From Planctomycetota bacterium (GTDB lineage Bacteria > Planctomycetota > UBA1135 > GCA-002686595), in the NCBI GenBank assembly GCA_020638875.1, contig JACKHS010000020.1, forward strand, positions 1 to 61,959: DNA of 61,959 nt. The letters are read 5' to 3'. Positions 18,382-26,582 of the stretch are shown here, piece after piece. The notes beneath the pieces were generated by a model. It was not told the DNA's origin. It ran no database searches and saw only the letters and a list, made by a program, of their open reading frames with translations. The translations under genes were made by a program, and so were the position numbers. Numbering within the stretch: the stretch's first letter is position 1; every line of letters starts with the position of its first letter.

Positions 18382-20136
18382 CTACCACTGCACGGCGTAG
18401 CCGTTCGAGAGGTTGAAGTGCTGGCCGCAGGGGCTGCCCGCCGGGTCGCGGTACCAGAGCTGGTAGCGGCGCAGGTCGCCGCTCGCGAGGCCGCCCAGCA
18501 CCGACACCGGCGCGCTCAGCGCGGCCGTGCTCGAGGTGCCCGCCGCGTCGGCCGCGACCACGCCCAGGCGCCGCACGTCGCCGCCCGCGCAGCGCAGCCC
18601 GTCGCCGAAGGGGGCCCCCAGGCCGCCGCCGACGGCGTTCTGGCCCTGGAACCAGAGCCCGGGCTGGCCCGGCGGCAGGCCCTCCGCCGACAGCACCAGC
18701 GTGTCCGCGCCCACCACGGCCGCGCCGGAGCCCCACACGCGCGCGCCCAGCGGCGCGCTGCCGTTGGCGCAGCCGCGCAGCGGGCCGCCGGGGTTGCTGC
18801 AGGGCGCAGCGCCGCCGTCGCAGCCGCAGTACGCGCTGCCCGGCTCGCTCGGCGCCGCGAGGGTCACGGTCAGCGTGCCCGCGCCGCCGGCGGCGCCGGG
18901 GAAGCTCCCGAGCTGCACCAGGTAGCTCGCGCCCGCGCTGACGGCGAGCTCGACCTCGGCCTGCACGCCGCCGCACGCGAGCGCGTCGTCGTCGCACGCG
19001 AGCGCCGTGCCCGCCGCCGGGCAGCCGCCGCCGGGGTACACCGCGAGCTTCGTGTCGAGCCCGCTGCCGCACGTCGAGAGCCGCGCGGTGCCCGTGGCGT
19101 CCGCGGTCCACGCGAACCACACGTCGTGGTCGAAGGCGCTCGTGCCGAAGGCCAGGCACGTCGCTTCGCTCTGCCCCTCGGCGCCGGCGGTGGCGACGGT
19201 CGTGTCGAAGGGGAACGCGCCCTGTCCGGCCAGCGGCGCGGGCGTCGCGCACTCGTCGGCCGCGAGCGGCGGCCAGACCTCGAGCTGCAGCACGCCCGCG
19301 CCACCCGGCGCGCCGGGGTAGGTGCCGACCTGCAGCATGCAGGGCACGCCGGCCGTCGCGGGGAAGCTGACGCTCGACTGGAAGCCGCACGCGTCGTCGT
19401 TGCACGCGAGTGCGCTGCCGTTCGTCGGGCACAGCGCGCCCGGGTAGGCCGCGAGCTTCGTGTCCACCGTCGCGCCGCAGGTGCGCGCGACCGCGGTGCC
19501 GCTCGCGCTCGGCACCCAGCGGAACCACACGTCGCGCTGGACCGCGCTCGAGCCGAACACGTAGCACAGCGCCTCGCCCTGGCCTTCGAGGCCGGTGCTC
19601 GCGCCCGCGTTGTCGAACAGGAAGCCGCCCTGGCCGACGATCGTCACCGGCGCCGCGCAGTCGTCGCCTTGCGCCGCGGGCGTGATCACGAGCTCGAGCG
19701 TGCCCGCGCCGCCGGGCGCGCCGGGGAAGGTGCCGATCTGCAGCGCGTAGCTGGTGTTCGCGGTCACGGGGAAGGCGAGGAGCGACTGCAGGCCGCACGC
19801 GTCGTCGTTGCACGCGAGCGCGCTGCCCGCCGACGGACAGGCCGAGCCCGGGTACGCGGCGATCTTCGTGTCGACGAGGCTCGCGCACGTCGACAGCGTC
19901 GCCGTGCCGGTCGTGTCGGCCACCCACGTGAACCACACGTCGTGATCGACGGCGCTCGAGCCGAGCAGGTAGCACGGCGACTCGCTCTGGCCCTGCGCGC
20001 CCGCGCTCGCCGCGCTCGAGTCGAAGGCGAACGCGCCCTGGCCGAGCAGCAGGTCGGGGCTCGCGCAGTCGTTCGAGCCGGTCTGGGCGGCCGCGGGCAC
20101 GGCGAGGAGCACGAGCAGGGCGGGGAGGCGGCGCAT
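18382..20136 (-). CDS. Secreted multi-repeat surface protein, array gene 3 (3 repeats)
   Basis: 584 residues with a compact signal peptide (MRRLPALLVLLAVPAAAQ). Three units begin at NDCASPDLLLGQ, DDCAAPVTIVGQ and DECATPAPLAGQ. The third has CDDDALACGGVQ in place of CNDDxCGLQS. The C-terminal domain is the most divergent of the set (GSAYCGCDGGAAPCSN, GLPPGQPGLWFQGQNAVGGG) but ends with the same SNGYAVQW-stop. Codon and residue use are more Ala/Arg-rich than in its neighbours, as if this copy were older or less exchanged with the others. Same inferred location and unknown ligand as the rest of the array. Confidence 0.86.
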   Translation of the reverse strand: MRRLPALLVLLAVPAAAQTGSNDCASPDLLLGQGAFAFDSSAASAGAQGQSESPCYLLGSSAVDHDVWFTWVADTTGTATLSTCASLVDTKIAAYPGSACPSAGSALACNDDACGLQSLLAFPVTANTSYALQIGTFPGAPGGAGTLELVITPAAQGDDCAAPVTIVGQGGFLFDNAGASTGLEGQGEALCYVFGSSAVQRDVWFRWVPSASGTAVARTCGATVDTKLAAYPGALCPTNGSALACNDDACGFQSSVSFPATAGVPCMLQVGTYPGAPGGAGVLQLEVWPPLAADECATPAPLAGQGAFPFDTTVATAGAEGQSEATCLAFGTSAFDHDVWFAWTADATGTARLSTCGSGLDTKLAVYPGGGCPAAGTALACDDDALACGGVQAEVELAVSAGASYLVQLGSFPGAAGGAGTLTVTLAAPSEPGSAYCGCDGGAAPCSNPGGPLRGCANGSAPLGARVWGSGAAVVGADTLVLSAEGLPPGQPGLWFQGQNAVGGGLGAPFGDGLRCAGGDVRRLGVVAADAAGTSSTAALSAPVSVLGGLASGDLRRYQLWYRDPAGSPCGQHFNLSNGYAVQW

Positions 20137-20208
20137 GGGCCCTGGACTCTACCGCGATCCGCCCGGCGCGGGGCCGCGATCGGCGCGCGAGGCCGCCGGG
20201 AACGGAGC

Positions 20209-20269
20209 GAGCCGCGCCGCCCGGAGGGGCGACGCGGCTCGTGAAGTCGTCCGGTCCTAGGCGGACCGG
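20209..20269 (-). terminator. Double-hairpin terminator of array gene 4
   Basis: First hairpin GAGCCGCG / CGCGGCTC (20209-20240, with an inner CGCC/GGCG); second CCGGTCC / GGACCGG (20251-20269). Both are 10-70 nt after the stop of the gene at 20279. The same pair follows array gene 5. Confidence 0.75.
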
Positions 20270-20278
20270 CTCAACGGC

Positions 20279-22063
20279 CTACCACTGGATCGAGTAGCCG
20301 TTCGACAGGTTGAAGACGTTGCCGCAGGGGCCGCCCGCGCCGCCGTTCGGGTCACGGAACCAGAGCTGGTAGTGACGCAGGTCGCCGGCGGTGACGCCAC
20401 CGGCGGTCGAGACGGTGATGCCGGTCGTCGAGCTGTTGCCCGAGCCGTCCGCGACGCGGATGCCGAGGCGGATCACGTTCTGGCCGGCGCAGCGGATGCC
20501 GTCACCGAAGACCACGCCGAGGCCGCCGTTGATGGCGTTCTCGCCCTGGAAGTACAGGCCGGGCTGGTTCGGGACGAGGCCCGAGCCGCTCAGCACGACG
20601 GTGTCGCTGCCGACGACCGCGGAGCCCGAACCGGCGAGGTTCGCGCCGTTCGCGTTCGCGCTGTTGGCGCAGCCGTTGCCGGCGGCGCCGTTGTTGCCGC
20701 AGGGAGCCGCGGTGCCGGTGCCGTCGCAGAAGCAGAACGCGCTGCCCGGCTCGGCCGGACCGGCGATCGAGATGTCGAACGTGCTCGGACCGCCGGTGGC
20801 GGCGGCCGAGAAGGTGCCGATCTGCAGGGTGTAGGTCGTGCCGGCGACGACGTTGAAGATCATCTCCGACTGCAGGCCGCACGAGTCGTCGTTGCAGGCC
20901 AGCGAGCTACCCGCGACGGGGCAGCCGGTGCCGGGGTAGGCAGCGATCTTCGTGTCGGTCGTGTTGCCGCAGGTCGAGACGGTCGCCGGGCCGGTGGCGT
21001 CGGCGGTCCAGGAGTACCAGACGTCCTTGTTCACCGCGGAGGTGCCGAAGGCGTAGCAGATCGTCTCGGTCTGACCCTCGAGGCCCGTGGTGGCGAGCGT
21101 CGAGTCGTAGGCGAAGGTGCCCTGGCCGGCGATGACGTCGGGCGTGCTGCAGTCGTCGTTCGCCGGGGCGACCGGCGGGACGTAGTTGGCGATCGCGAAC
21201 GAGCCCGTGCCGCCCGTGCCGCCCGGGAAGGTGCCGACCTGCAGCATGTAGGTCGAGCCGTTCGTCACGGGGAACTGCAGCTCGCTCTGGAGGCCGCAGG
21301 TGTCGTCGTTGCAGACGATGGACGAGCCGGCCGTCGGGCAGCTGCTGCCCGCGTAGGCGGCGAGCTTGGTGTCGACGGCGGTCAGCAGGCAGGTCTGGAC
21401 CTGCGCGGTGCCGGTGAAGTCCGAGGTCCAGGCGTACCACACGTCGTGGTCGACGGTCGAGCTACCGAAGAAGTAGCAGGAGGCCTCGGTCTGGCCTTCG
21501 AGGCCGATCGTGGCGCCGCCGTTGGAGAACGGGAAGGTGCCCTGGCCGGCGATGGCGGTCGGCGCGGCGCAGTCGTCGTTCGACGGCGCGGTGGCGATGC
21601 TGATGGCCATGCTGCCCGTGCCGGCGGTGGCGCCGGGGAAGGTGCCGACCTGTAGGGTGTAGGTCGTGCCGTTGGTCACCGCGAACTGGATCTGGCTCTG
21701 CAGACCGCAGGTGTCGTCGTTGCAGTCCAGCGAGGAGCCGGCCGTCGGGCAGGTGGCGCCCGGGTAGGCGGCGATCTTCGTGTCGACGGCCGTCAGGGTG
21801 CAGGTCTCGACGGTGGCGGTGCCGGTCGCGTCGGCGGTCCAGGCGAACCAGACGTCGCTGTCGATCGCGCTGCTGCCGAACGCGAGGCAGATCGCCTCGG
21901 TCTGACCCTCGATGCCGGTGGTGGCGAGGGTCTGGTCGAAGCCGAAGGTGCCCTGGCCGGCGATGGCGTCGGGCGTCGTGCAGGCGTCCGCACCGGTCTG
22001 GGCGGTGGCGACCGTCATCGCCGAGGTGGCGAGGAGGACGGCGCAAGTCGTGCTGAGTCTCAT
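20279..22063 (-). CDS. Secreted multi-repeat surface protein, array gene 4 (3 repeats)
   Basis: 594 residues from MRLSTTCAVLLATSAMTVATAQ; the 56-codon upstream extension is noise. Three units begin at DACTTPDAIAGQ, NDDCAAPTAIAGQ and NDDCSTPDVIAGQ. Two units carry a longer CTLTAVDTKIAAYPG-type loop. The C-terminal domain has the same landmarks as its neighbours (FCFCDGTGTAAPCGN, GLYFQGENAINGG, IRCAGQNVIRLG) and ends NGYSIQW. The upstream region contains a 14-bp palindrome (22115-22128) followed by a TTCCACCCC...CGGAAGAGAC stretch that also precedes array gene 5, so the two may be co-regulated. Confidence 0.88.
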   Translation of the reverse strand: MRLSTTCAVLLATSAMTVATAQTGADACTTPDAIAGQGTFGFDQTLATTGIEGQTEAICLAFGSSAIDSDVWFAWTADATGTATVETCTLTAVDTKIAAYPGATCPTAGSSLDCNDDTCGLQSQIQFAVTNGTTYTLQVGTFPGATAGTGSMAISIATAPSNDDCAAPTAIAGQGTFPFSNGGATIGLEGQTEASCYFFGSSTVDHDVWYAWTSDFTGTAQVQTCLLTAVDTKLAAYAGSSCPTAGSSIVCNDDTCGLQSELQFPVTNGSTYMLQVGTFPGGTGGTGSFAIANYVPPVAPANDDCSTPDVIAGQGTFAYDSTLATTGLEGQTETICYAFGTSAVNKDVWYSWTADATGPATVSTCGNTTDTKIAAYPGTGCPVAGSSLACNDDSCGLQSEMIFNVVAGTTYTLQIGTFSAAATGGPSTFDISIAGPAEPGSAFCFCDGTGTAAPCGNNGAAGNGCANSANANGANLAGSGSAVVGSDTVVLSGSGLVPNQPGLYFQGENAINGGLGVVFGDGIRCAGQNVIRLGIRVADGSGNSSTTGITVSTAGGVTAGDLRHYQLWFRDPNGGAGGPCGNVFNLSNGYSIQW

Positions 22064-22114
22064 GGGTGGCTGAATGATGTCTCTTCCGGGGAAGTGCAGA
22101 GTTGGGGGTGGAAA

Positions 22115-22128
22115 CGAACTCGAGTTCG
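22115..22128. promoter_or_regulatory. 14-bp palindrome upstream of array gene 4
   Basis: CGAACTCGAGTTCG, a perfect palindrome 52 bp before the start codon. Its CGAAC-N4-GTTCG form resembles the LexA box of Gram-positive bacteria, but planctomycete LexA sites are not known to me, so only an operator-like site is claimed. Confidence 0.45.
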
Positions 22129-22270
22129 CTCGCGCGGGTCGCTGGGCGGCGCCTCCCCCCGGAGGCACACCGCGGCTCGGGAGCCCGGGCGAGCGCGAGC
22201 ATGATAGCGCCTGAAGGTCCGGTTCGCACAAGGTCGTATCACCCGCGCGGGAGCCAGGGGCGCCTGGAGG

Positions 22271-22300
22271 CCTCTGCGGGCCTCTGCGGGCCTCTGCGGG
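22271..22300. repeat. Tandem repeat, 10-bp unit x3
   Basis: CCTCTGCGGG three times in a row, with a partial fourth unit before it (GGAGG CCTC). Noncoding, between array genes 4 and 5. Confidence 0.9.
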
Positions 22301-22354
22301 GGCCGCGGCGCCGCGAGAGCGCGGTGCAACCGATGCCAGACCCCCGCAACGAAG

Positions 22355-22413
22355 CGAGCCGCGCCCCCCTCGCGGGAGACGCGGCTCGGTGAGTCGTCCG
22401 GTCCTAGGACCGG
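22355..22413 (-). terminator. Double-hairpin terminator of array gene 5
   Basis: CGAGCCGCG / CGCGGCTCG (22355-22388), then a perfect 16-bp palindrome CCGGTCCTAGGACCGG (22398-22413), 10-68 nt beyond the stop at 22423. Homologous to the pair after array gene 4. Confidence 0.8.
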
Positions 22414-22422
22414 CTCAACGAC

Positions 22423-24582
22423 CTACCACTGGATCTCGTAGCCGTTGGTGGTGTTGAAGAAGTTGCCGCACGGACCGGCCGCGTCGCGGTACCAGCCCTG
22501 GTAGTAGCGCAGGTCACCCGCGGTGACGCCGCCCTTCACGGACACGGTCACGCCCATCGAGGCGGTGTCGACCGAGCCACCGACGGCCTGCATGGTGCCC
22601 ATGCGGACCATCGTGCCGCCGGCGCACTTGATGCCGTCGCCGAAGACCGCTTCGTTGTTGTTGTCGCCCTGGAAGATCAGGCAGAAGGCGGTGCTCGGCA
22701 GGCCCGTCGCGGTCAGGACGACCGTGTCGGAACCGACGACCGCGTCGCCCGCGCCGTCCAGGTTGGCACCCGCGGCGTTGGCGCTGTTGCCACAGCCGTT
22801 GCCCGCGGCGCCGGCGTTACCGCACGGAGCGGTCACGGAAGCCGTGCCGTCGCAGAAGCAGTAGGCCGTGCCCGGGGGCGCCGGGTTGATGGAGATGTCG
22901 AAGCTCGCGGCGCTGACCGTGGTGGTCTCCGAGAAGGTGCCGATCTGCAGGGTGTAGGTCGTGCCCGCGACGACCGGGAAGGTCATCGAGGACTGCAGGC
23001 TGCAGGAGTCGTCGTTGCAGGCGATGGCCGGGGCCGCCGGGCAGCCGCCGCCGTCGTACGCCGCGATCTTCGTGTCGAAGCTCGCGTTGCAGGTCGACAC
23101 GGTGGCGTCACCGGTCACGTCCGCGGTCCAGGCGAACCAGGCATCCTTGTGGATGGCCGACTGGCCGAAGAAGAAGCAGGTCGGCTCGCTCTGGCCTTCG
23201 AGACCCGTCGTGTTCGCCGAGAGGTCGAGGGCGAAGCTGCCCTGGCCGGCGATGGCGTCGGGCGTCGAGCAGTGGTCGTTCGTGCCGGTGAAGGTCTTGA
23301 TCGACAGGTTGCCCGTGCCGAAGGCCGTCGCCGAGAACGTGCCGAGCTGGATCATGTAGCTCGTGCCCGCGGTGACCGCGAGCGAGAGCTCGGACTGGAG
23401 ACTGCAGGAGTCGTCGTTGCAGGCGAGGCTCGAGCCGTCGACCGGGCAGCCGCCGCCCGGGTAGGCCGCGATCTTGGTGTCCAGCGAGGTCTGGCCGCAG
23501 ACGCCGATCACCGCGGTGCCCGAGGCGGGCGCGGTCCAGCTGAACCAGATGTCGTTGTTGATGCCGCTGTTGCCGAAGAACAGGCAGTTGGCCTCGATCT
23601 GACCCTCGGTACCGGTGGTGCAGAGGTTGTTGTCGAAGGCGAACAGGCCGTCACCCGCGATCACGGTCGGCGTGGCGCAGTCGTCCTGGGCCGGAGCCGA
23701 GGGCGGGACGATCGAGATGTCCAGGTTGCCCGTGCCGCCGGCGGAGCCGGGGAACGTGCCGAGCTGGATCATGTAGCTCGTGCCGGCGGTCACGGCCAGC
23801 GAGACGCTCGACTGGAGCGAGCAGCTGTCGTCGTTGCAGGCGAGGCTCGAGCCGGCGCTGGGGCAGCCGCCGCCGGGGTACACGGCCATCTTGGTGTCGA
23901 CGCCCGTCTGAGCGCAGGTCTGGATCGTCGCGGTGCCGGTGATGTCGGCCGTCCACGAGTACCACAGGTCGTTGTCGATGGCGCTGCTGCCGAAGAACAG
24001 GCAGTTGGCCTCGGTCTGACCCTCGAGGCCGGTCGTGGCCGCCGAGTTGTCGAACGCGAACAGGCCCTGGCCGGCGATGGACGGCGCGGTGGCGCAGTCG
24101 TTCGGGTCCGGGGGAGCGACGATGCTGATGTTCATCGTGCCCGTGCCGTGCGCGGAGGCCGAGAACGTGCCGAGCTGGATCATGTAGCTCGTGCCGGCGG
24201 TCACCGGGAACGTGAGCTCGGACTGCAGGCTGCAGGAGTCGTCGTTGCAGGCCAGCGACGTGCCGTCGGCGGGGCAGCCACCACCGGGCCAGGTGGCGAG
24301 TTTGGTGTCGAGCGTGTTGCCGCAGAGCGACACGGTGGCGTCACCGGTGATGTCGGCGGTCCAGTCGAACCAGATGTCGTTGTTGATGCCGCTGTTGCCG
24401 AAGAACAGGCAGATCGCTTCGACCTGACCCTGCGTGCCGGTAGTGGCCGTCAGGTTGTCGAAGGCGAAGCCGCCCTGACCGGCGATCAGCGTCGCGGTCG
24501 AGCAGTCGTCCGAGCCTTGCGCGGCCGCGACGGTGAACGCCGAGGTCGCCACGAAGGCAACGAAGAGGGAGGTGGCTTTCAT
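22423..24582 (-). CDS. Secreted multi-repeat surface protein, array gene 5 (4 repeats)
   Basis: 719 residues with signal peptide MKATSLFVAFVATSAFTVAAAQ. Four units begin at DDCSTATLIAGQ, NDCATAPSIAGQ, DDCATPTVIAGD and NDHCSTPDAIAGQ. They differ from the other paralogues in having CNDDSCSLQS instead of CNDDxCGLQS and NCLFFGNSGINND before the Trp strand, so they have expanded within this gene. The C-terminal domain is shorter in its middle (FCLIFQGDNNNEAVFGDGIKCAGG replaces the usual GLYFQG...GLGV) and ends NTTNGYEIQW. Upstream DNA resembles that of array gene 4. The function is unknown. Confidence 0.87.
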   Translation of the reverse strand: MKATSLFVAFVATSAFTVAAAQGSDDCSTATLIAGQGGFAFDNLTATTGTQGQVEAICLFFGNSGINNDIWFDWTADITGDATVSLCGNTLDTKLATWPGGGCPADGTSLACNDDSCSLQSELTFPVTAGTSYMIQLGTFSASAHGTGTMNISIVAPPDPNDCATAPSIAGQGLFAFDNSAATTGLEGQTEANCLFFGSSAIDNDLWYSWTADITGTATIQTCAQTGVDTKMAVYPGGGCPSAGSSLACNDDSCSLQSSVSLAVTAGTSYMIQLGTFPGSAGGTGNLDISIVPPSAPAQDDCATPTVIAGDGLFAFDNNLCTTGTEGQIEANCLFFGNSGINNDIWFSWTAPASGTAVIGVCGQTSLDTKIAAYPGGGCPVDGSSLACNDDSCSLQSELSLAVTAGTSYMIQLGTFSATAFGTGNLSIKTFTGTNDHCSTPDAIAGQGSFALDLSANTTGLEGQSEPTCFFFGQSAIHKDAWFAWTADVTGDATVSTCNASFDTKIAAYDGGGCPAAPAIACNDDSCSLQSSMTFPVVAGTTYTLQIGTFSETTTVSAASFDISINPAPPGTAYCFCDGTASVTAPCGNAGAAGNGCGNSANAAGANLDGAGDAVVGSDTVVLTATGLPSTAFCLIFQGDNNNEAVFGDGIKCAGGTMVRMGTMQAVGGSVDTASMGVTVSVKGGVTAGDLRYYQGWYRDAAGPCGNFFNTTNGYEIQW

Positions 24583-24621
24583 AGGAATCGGTCTCTTCCG
24601 TGGTGAAGATGGGGTGGAACT

Positions 24622-24631
24622 ACAACGTTGT
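24622..24631. promoter_or_regulatory. Palindrome upstream of array gene 5
   Basis: ACAACGTTGT, a 10-bp perfect palindrome 40-49 bp before the start codon. On the minus strand it is followed by AGTTCCACCCC, as the palindrome before array gene 4 is followed by TTTCCACCCC. Candidate operator. Confidence 0.4.
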
Positions 24632-24870
24632 GTTCCTCCACGCCGCTCGTCACCGCGACTCTCCCCCCCAAGGGAATGGTCACGACGAAGATCGGGTGCA
24701 GCGTGAAAGAGCGGGTGGGGCGAGTCGGGGCTCGCTCCGACCGGACCGCGTGCGCGGCCCGGTGTGCGTGATCGGTTCGGGCGTCTCTCCGGGCCTGCCC
24801 GAGCGCCCGTCGGCGGCCGAGTGGGCCGGCGCCGGATGGGCCACCCTAAGGTCAGGCCCGGAATCTGGAA

Positions 24871-24902
24871 AGGGCGGGATCCCGAGTCCTGGATCCCGCC
24901 CT
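24871..24902 (-). terminator. Terminator of array gene 6
   Basis: Perfect 12-bp inverted repeat AGGGCGGGATCC / GGATCCCGCCCT with an 8-nt loop, 31 nt beyond the stop of the gene at 24933. Confidence 0.85.
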
Positions 24903-24932
24903 CTCCGCGTCAGTTGCAACTCGTGGCAGTGA

Positions 24933-26297
24933 CTACCACTGGATGCTGTAGCCGTTCGTCAGGTTGAAGAACGAACCGCAGGGGCTGCCGGCGGGGTCGC
25001 GGTACCAGAGCTGGTAGTGGCGCAGGTCGCCCGGGAGGACGCCGCCGACCGCGGAGACCGTGATGCCGGTCGTGTCGCTGTTGCCGGAGGCGTCGGCCGC
25101 GCGGACGCCGAGGCGCACCACGTTCTGGCCGGCGCAGCGGATGCCGTCCCCGAAGACCACGCCGAGGCCGCCGTTGATGGCGTTGTCGCCCTGGAAGTAG
25201 AGGCCGGGCTGGTTCGGGGCCAGGTTCGAGCCCGAGAGCACGACCGTGTCGCTACCGACGAGGGCCGTGCCCGCGCCGCCGAGGTGACCGCCCGCCGCGA
25301 AGGCGCCGTTGGCGCAGCCGTTGCCCGCCGCACCGGGGTTGCCGCAGGGCGCCGCGGCGCCGCTGCCGTCGCAGAAGCAGAAGGCCGTGCCCGGCTCGGC
25401 CGGACCGACGATCGAGACGTCGAAGCTGGCCGGACCCGCGACGGTGTTCGCGGAGAAGGTGCCGATCTGCAGCATGTAGGTGGTGCCGCTCACGACGTTG
25501 AAGACGATCTCCGACTGCAGGCCGCAGGTGTCGTCGTTGCAGGCCAGCGCCGAGCCCGGCGTCGGGCAGGTGTTGCCGGGGTAGGCGGCGATCTTCGTGT
25601 CGAAGGTCGCGCCGGCGCAGGTCGAGACGGTGGCCGGGCCGGTGGCGTCGGCCGTCCAGGCGAACCACAGGTCCTTGTTCACGTTGGACGTGCTGTACGC
25701 GTAGCAGAGCGACTCGGTCTGGCCCTCGAGGCCCGTCGTGCCGAGCGAGCCGTCGTAGGCGAAGCTGCCCTGGCCGGCGATCGCGGACGGCGTCGCGCAG
25801 GAGTCGCTGCCGCTGCCGCTGCCGCCCGTGATGATCGAGATCGTGAGCGCGCTCGTGCCGCCCGCGGCGCCCGGGAAGTTGCCGGCCTGGAGCATGTAGG
25901 CCGTGCCGTTGGTGACCGGGAAGGTCATCAGCGACTGCAGGCCGCACGAGTCGTCGTTGCAGGCGAGCGCGGTGCCGGCCGTCGGACAGCCGCCGCCCGG
26001 GTAGGCGGCCAGCTTGGTGTCCGTGCCCGAGTTGTTGCAGGTCTGGACGGTCGCGTTGCCGGTGGCGTCGGCGGTCCAGGAGAACCACACGTCGTTGTCG
26101 ATGGCCGAGTTGCCGAAGAAGTAGCAGAGGCCTTCGAGCTGACCTTCGAGGCCGGTGGTCGCCAGCGACGTGTCGTAGGGGAAGGTGCCCTGGCCGGCGA
26201 TGGCCGTCGCGGTGCTGCAGGAGTCGGACTGGGCGGCGGCGGTGGTCATGGTGACGCCGGCCACGGCGACGGCAGCGAAGAGAGAGGTGATCTTCAT
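24933..26297 (-). CDS. Secreted multi-repeat surface protein, array gene 6 (2 repeats)
   Basis: 454 residues, the smallest member and probably the minimal architecture: signal peptide MKITSLFAAVAVAGVTMTTAAAQ, two units (DSCSTATAIAGQ and, after a GSGSGSD linker, DSCATPSAIAGQ) and the ~150-residue C-terminal domain (GTAFCFCDGSGAAAPCGN ... LWYRDPAGSPCGSFFNLTNGYSIQW). Its signal peptide resembles that of array gene 5. It is the first gene of the array in transcriptional direction. Each gene has its own flanking signals, so an operon is unlikely. The function is unknown. Confidence 0.87.
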   Translation of the reverse strand: MKITSLFAAVAVAGVTMTTAAAQSDSCSTATAIAGQGTFPYDTSLATTGLEGQLEGLCYFFGNSAIDNDVWFSWTADATGNATVQTCNNSGTDTKLAAYPGGGCPTAGTALACNDDSCGLQSLMTFPVTNGTAYMLQAGNFPGAAGGTSALTISIITGGSGSGSDSCATPSAIAGQGSFAYDGSLGTTGLEGQTESLCYAYSTSNVNKDLWFAWTADATGPATVSTCAGATFDTKIAAYPGNTCPTPGSALACNDDTCGLQSEIVFNVVSGTTYMLQIGTFSANTVAGPASFDVSIVGPAEPGTAFCFCDGSGAAAPCGNPGAAGNGCANGAFAAGGHLGGAGTALVGSDTVVLSGSNLAPNQPGLYFQGDNAINGGLGVVFGDGIRCAGQNVVRLGVRAADASGNSDTTGITVSAVGGVLPGDLRHYQLWYRDPAGSPCGSFFNLTNGYSIQW

Positions 26298-26582
26298 GTC
26301 GGGATCTCTGGAGGATCGACGGGTGCGGAGGATTGAGAAGGAGGGAGGCGGACGCGCGGAGAGACAGGGGCTCCCTGCGACCGTCGAAGCCTACCCCGAC
26401 CCCGTGGCGGCGCCCGGAATTAGGAATCCGCAAATTGCACGGGGCGGCTCCGCCGGGGCGCCGGAGCGGAGGCCCAAGCGCCGCTCCGCCAGGGGGTTGC
26501 GACGCCGGGGCGAGGGCCGGGCGCGCGCCGGCCCGGCTCCGCCGGGTGCCGCAACGGGGGCGGTCCCGGGGCCGGGCCGCGC
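26298..26582. other. Intergenic region with GC-rich hairpins
   Basis: 285 bp between array gene 6 and the gene at 26583. It has short dyads such as CCCGGC-TCC-GCCGGG (26532-26546), which could terminate the 26583 gene, and a small AT-richer patch around 26420-26440. No gene is seen. Confidence 0.45.

Larger units (their letters stand above)
22064..22422. other. Intergenic region between array genes 4 and 5
   Basis: 359 bp without a gene. From the left it holds the upstream region of array gene 4 (CGGAAGAGAC box and palindrome at 22115), a tandem 10-bp repeat at 22271-22300 and the double hairpin that ends array gene 5 (22355-22413). Confidence 0.6.
24583..24932. other. Intergenic region between array genes 5 and 6
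   Basis: 350 bp without a gene. It holds the control region of array gene 5 (CGGAAGAGAC box and the dyad at 24622), then featureless sequence, then the terminator of array gene 6 at 24871-24902. Confidence 0.6.

Noticed and set aside
15393..18416. Plus-strand open frame of 1007 codons antisense to array gene 2
   Set aside because: Composed of repetitive V/A/G/R/D words mirroring the repeats on the other strand; no family resemblance. Similar long antisense frames (for example 1883-4453 and 32030-34966) were rejected for the same reason.
22115..22128. A definite LexA/SOS box
   Set aside because: The form fits Gram-positive LexA sites, but a single site before a surface-protein gene and no lexA in the window is not enough; listed only as a palindrome.
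12964..26297. CRISPR-like periodicity
   Set aside because: The period is about 400-450 bp and corresponds to protein domains in open frames, not to short repeats with spacers.
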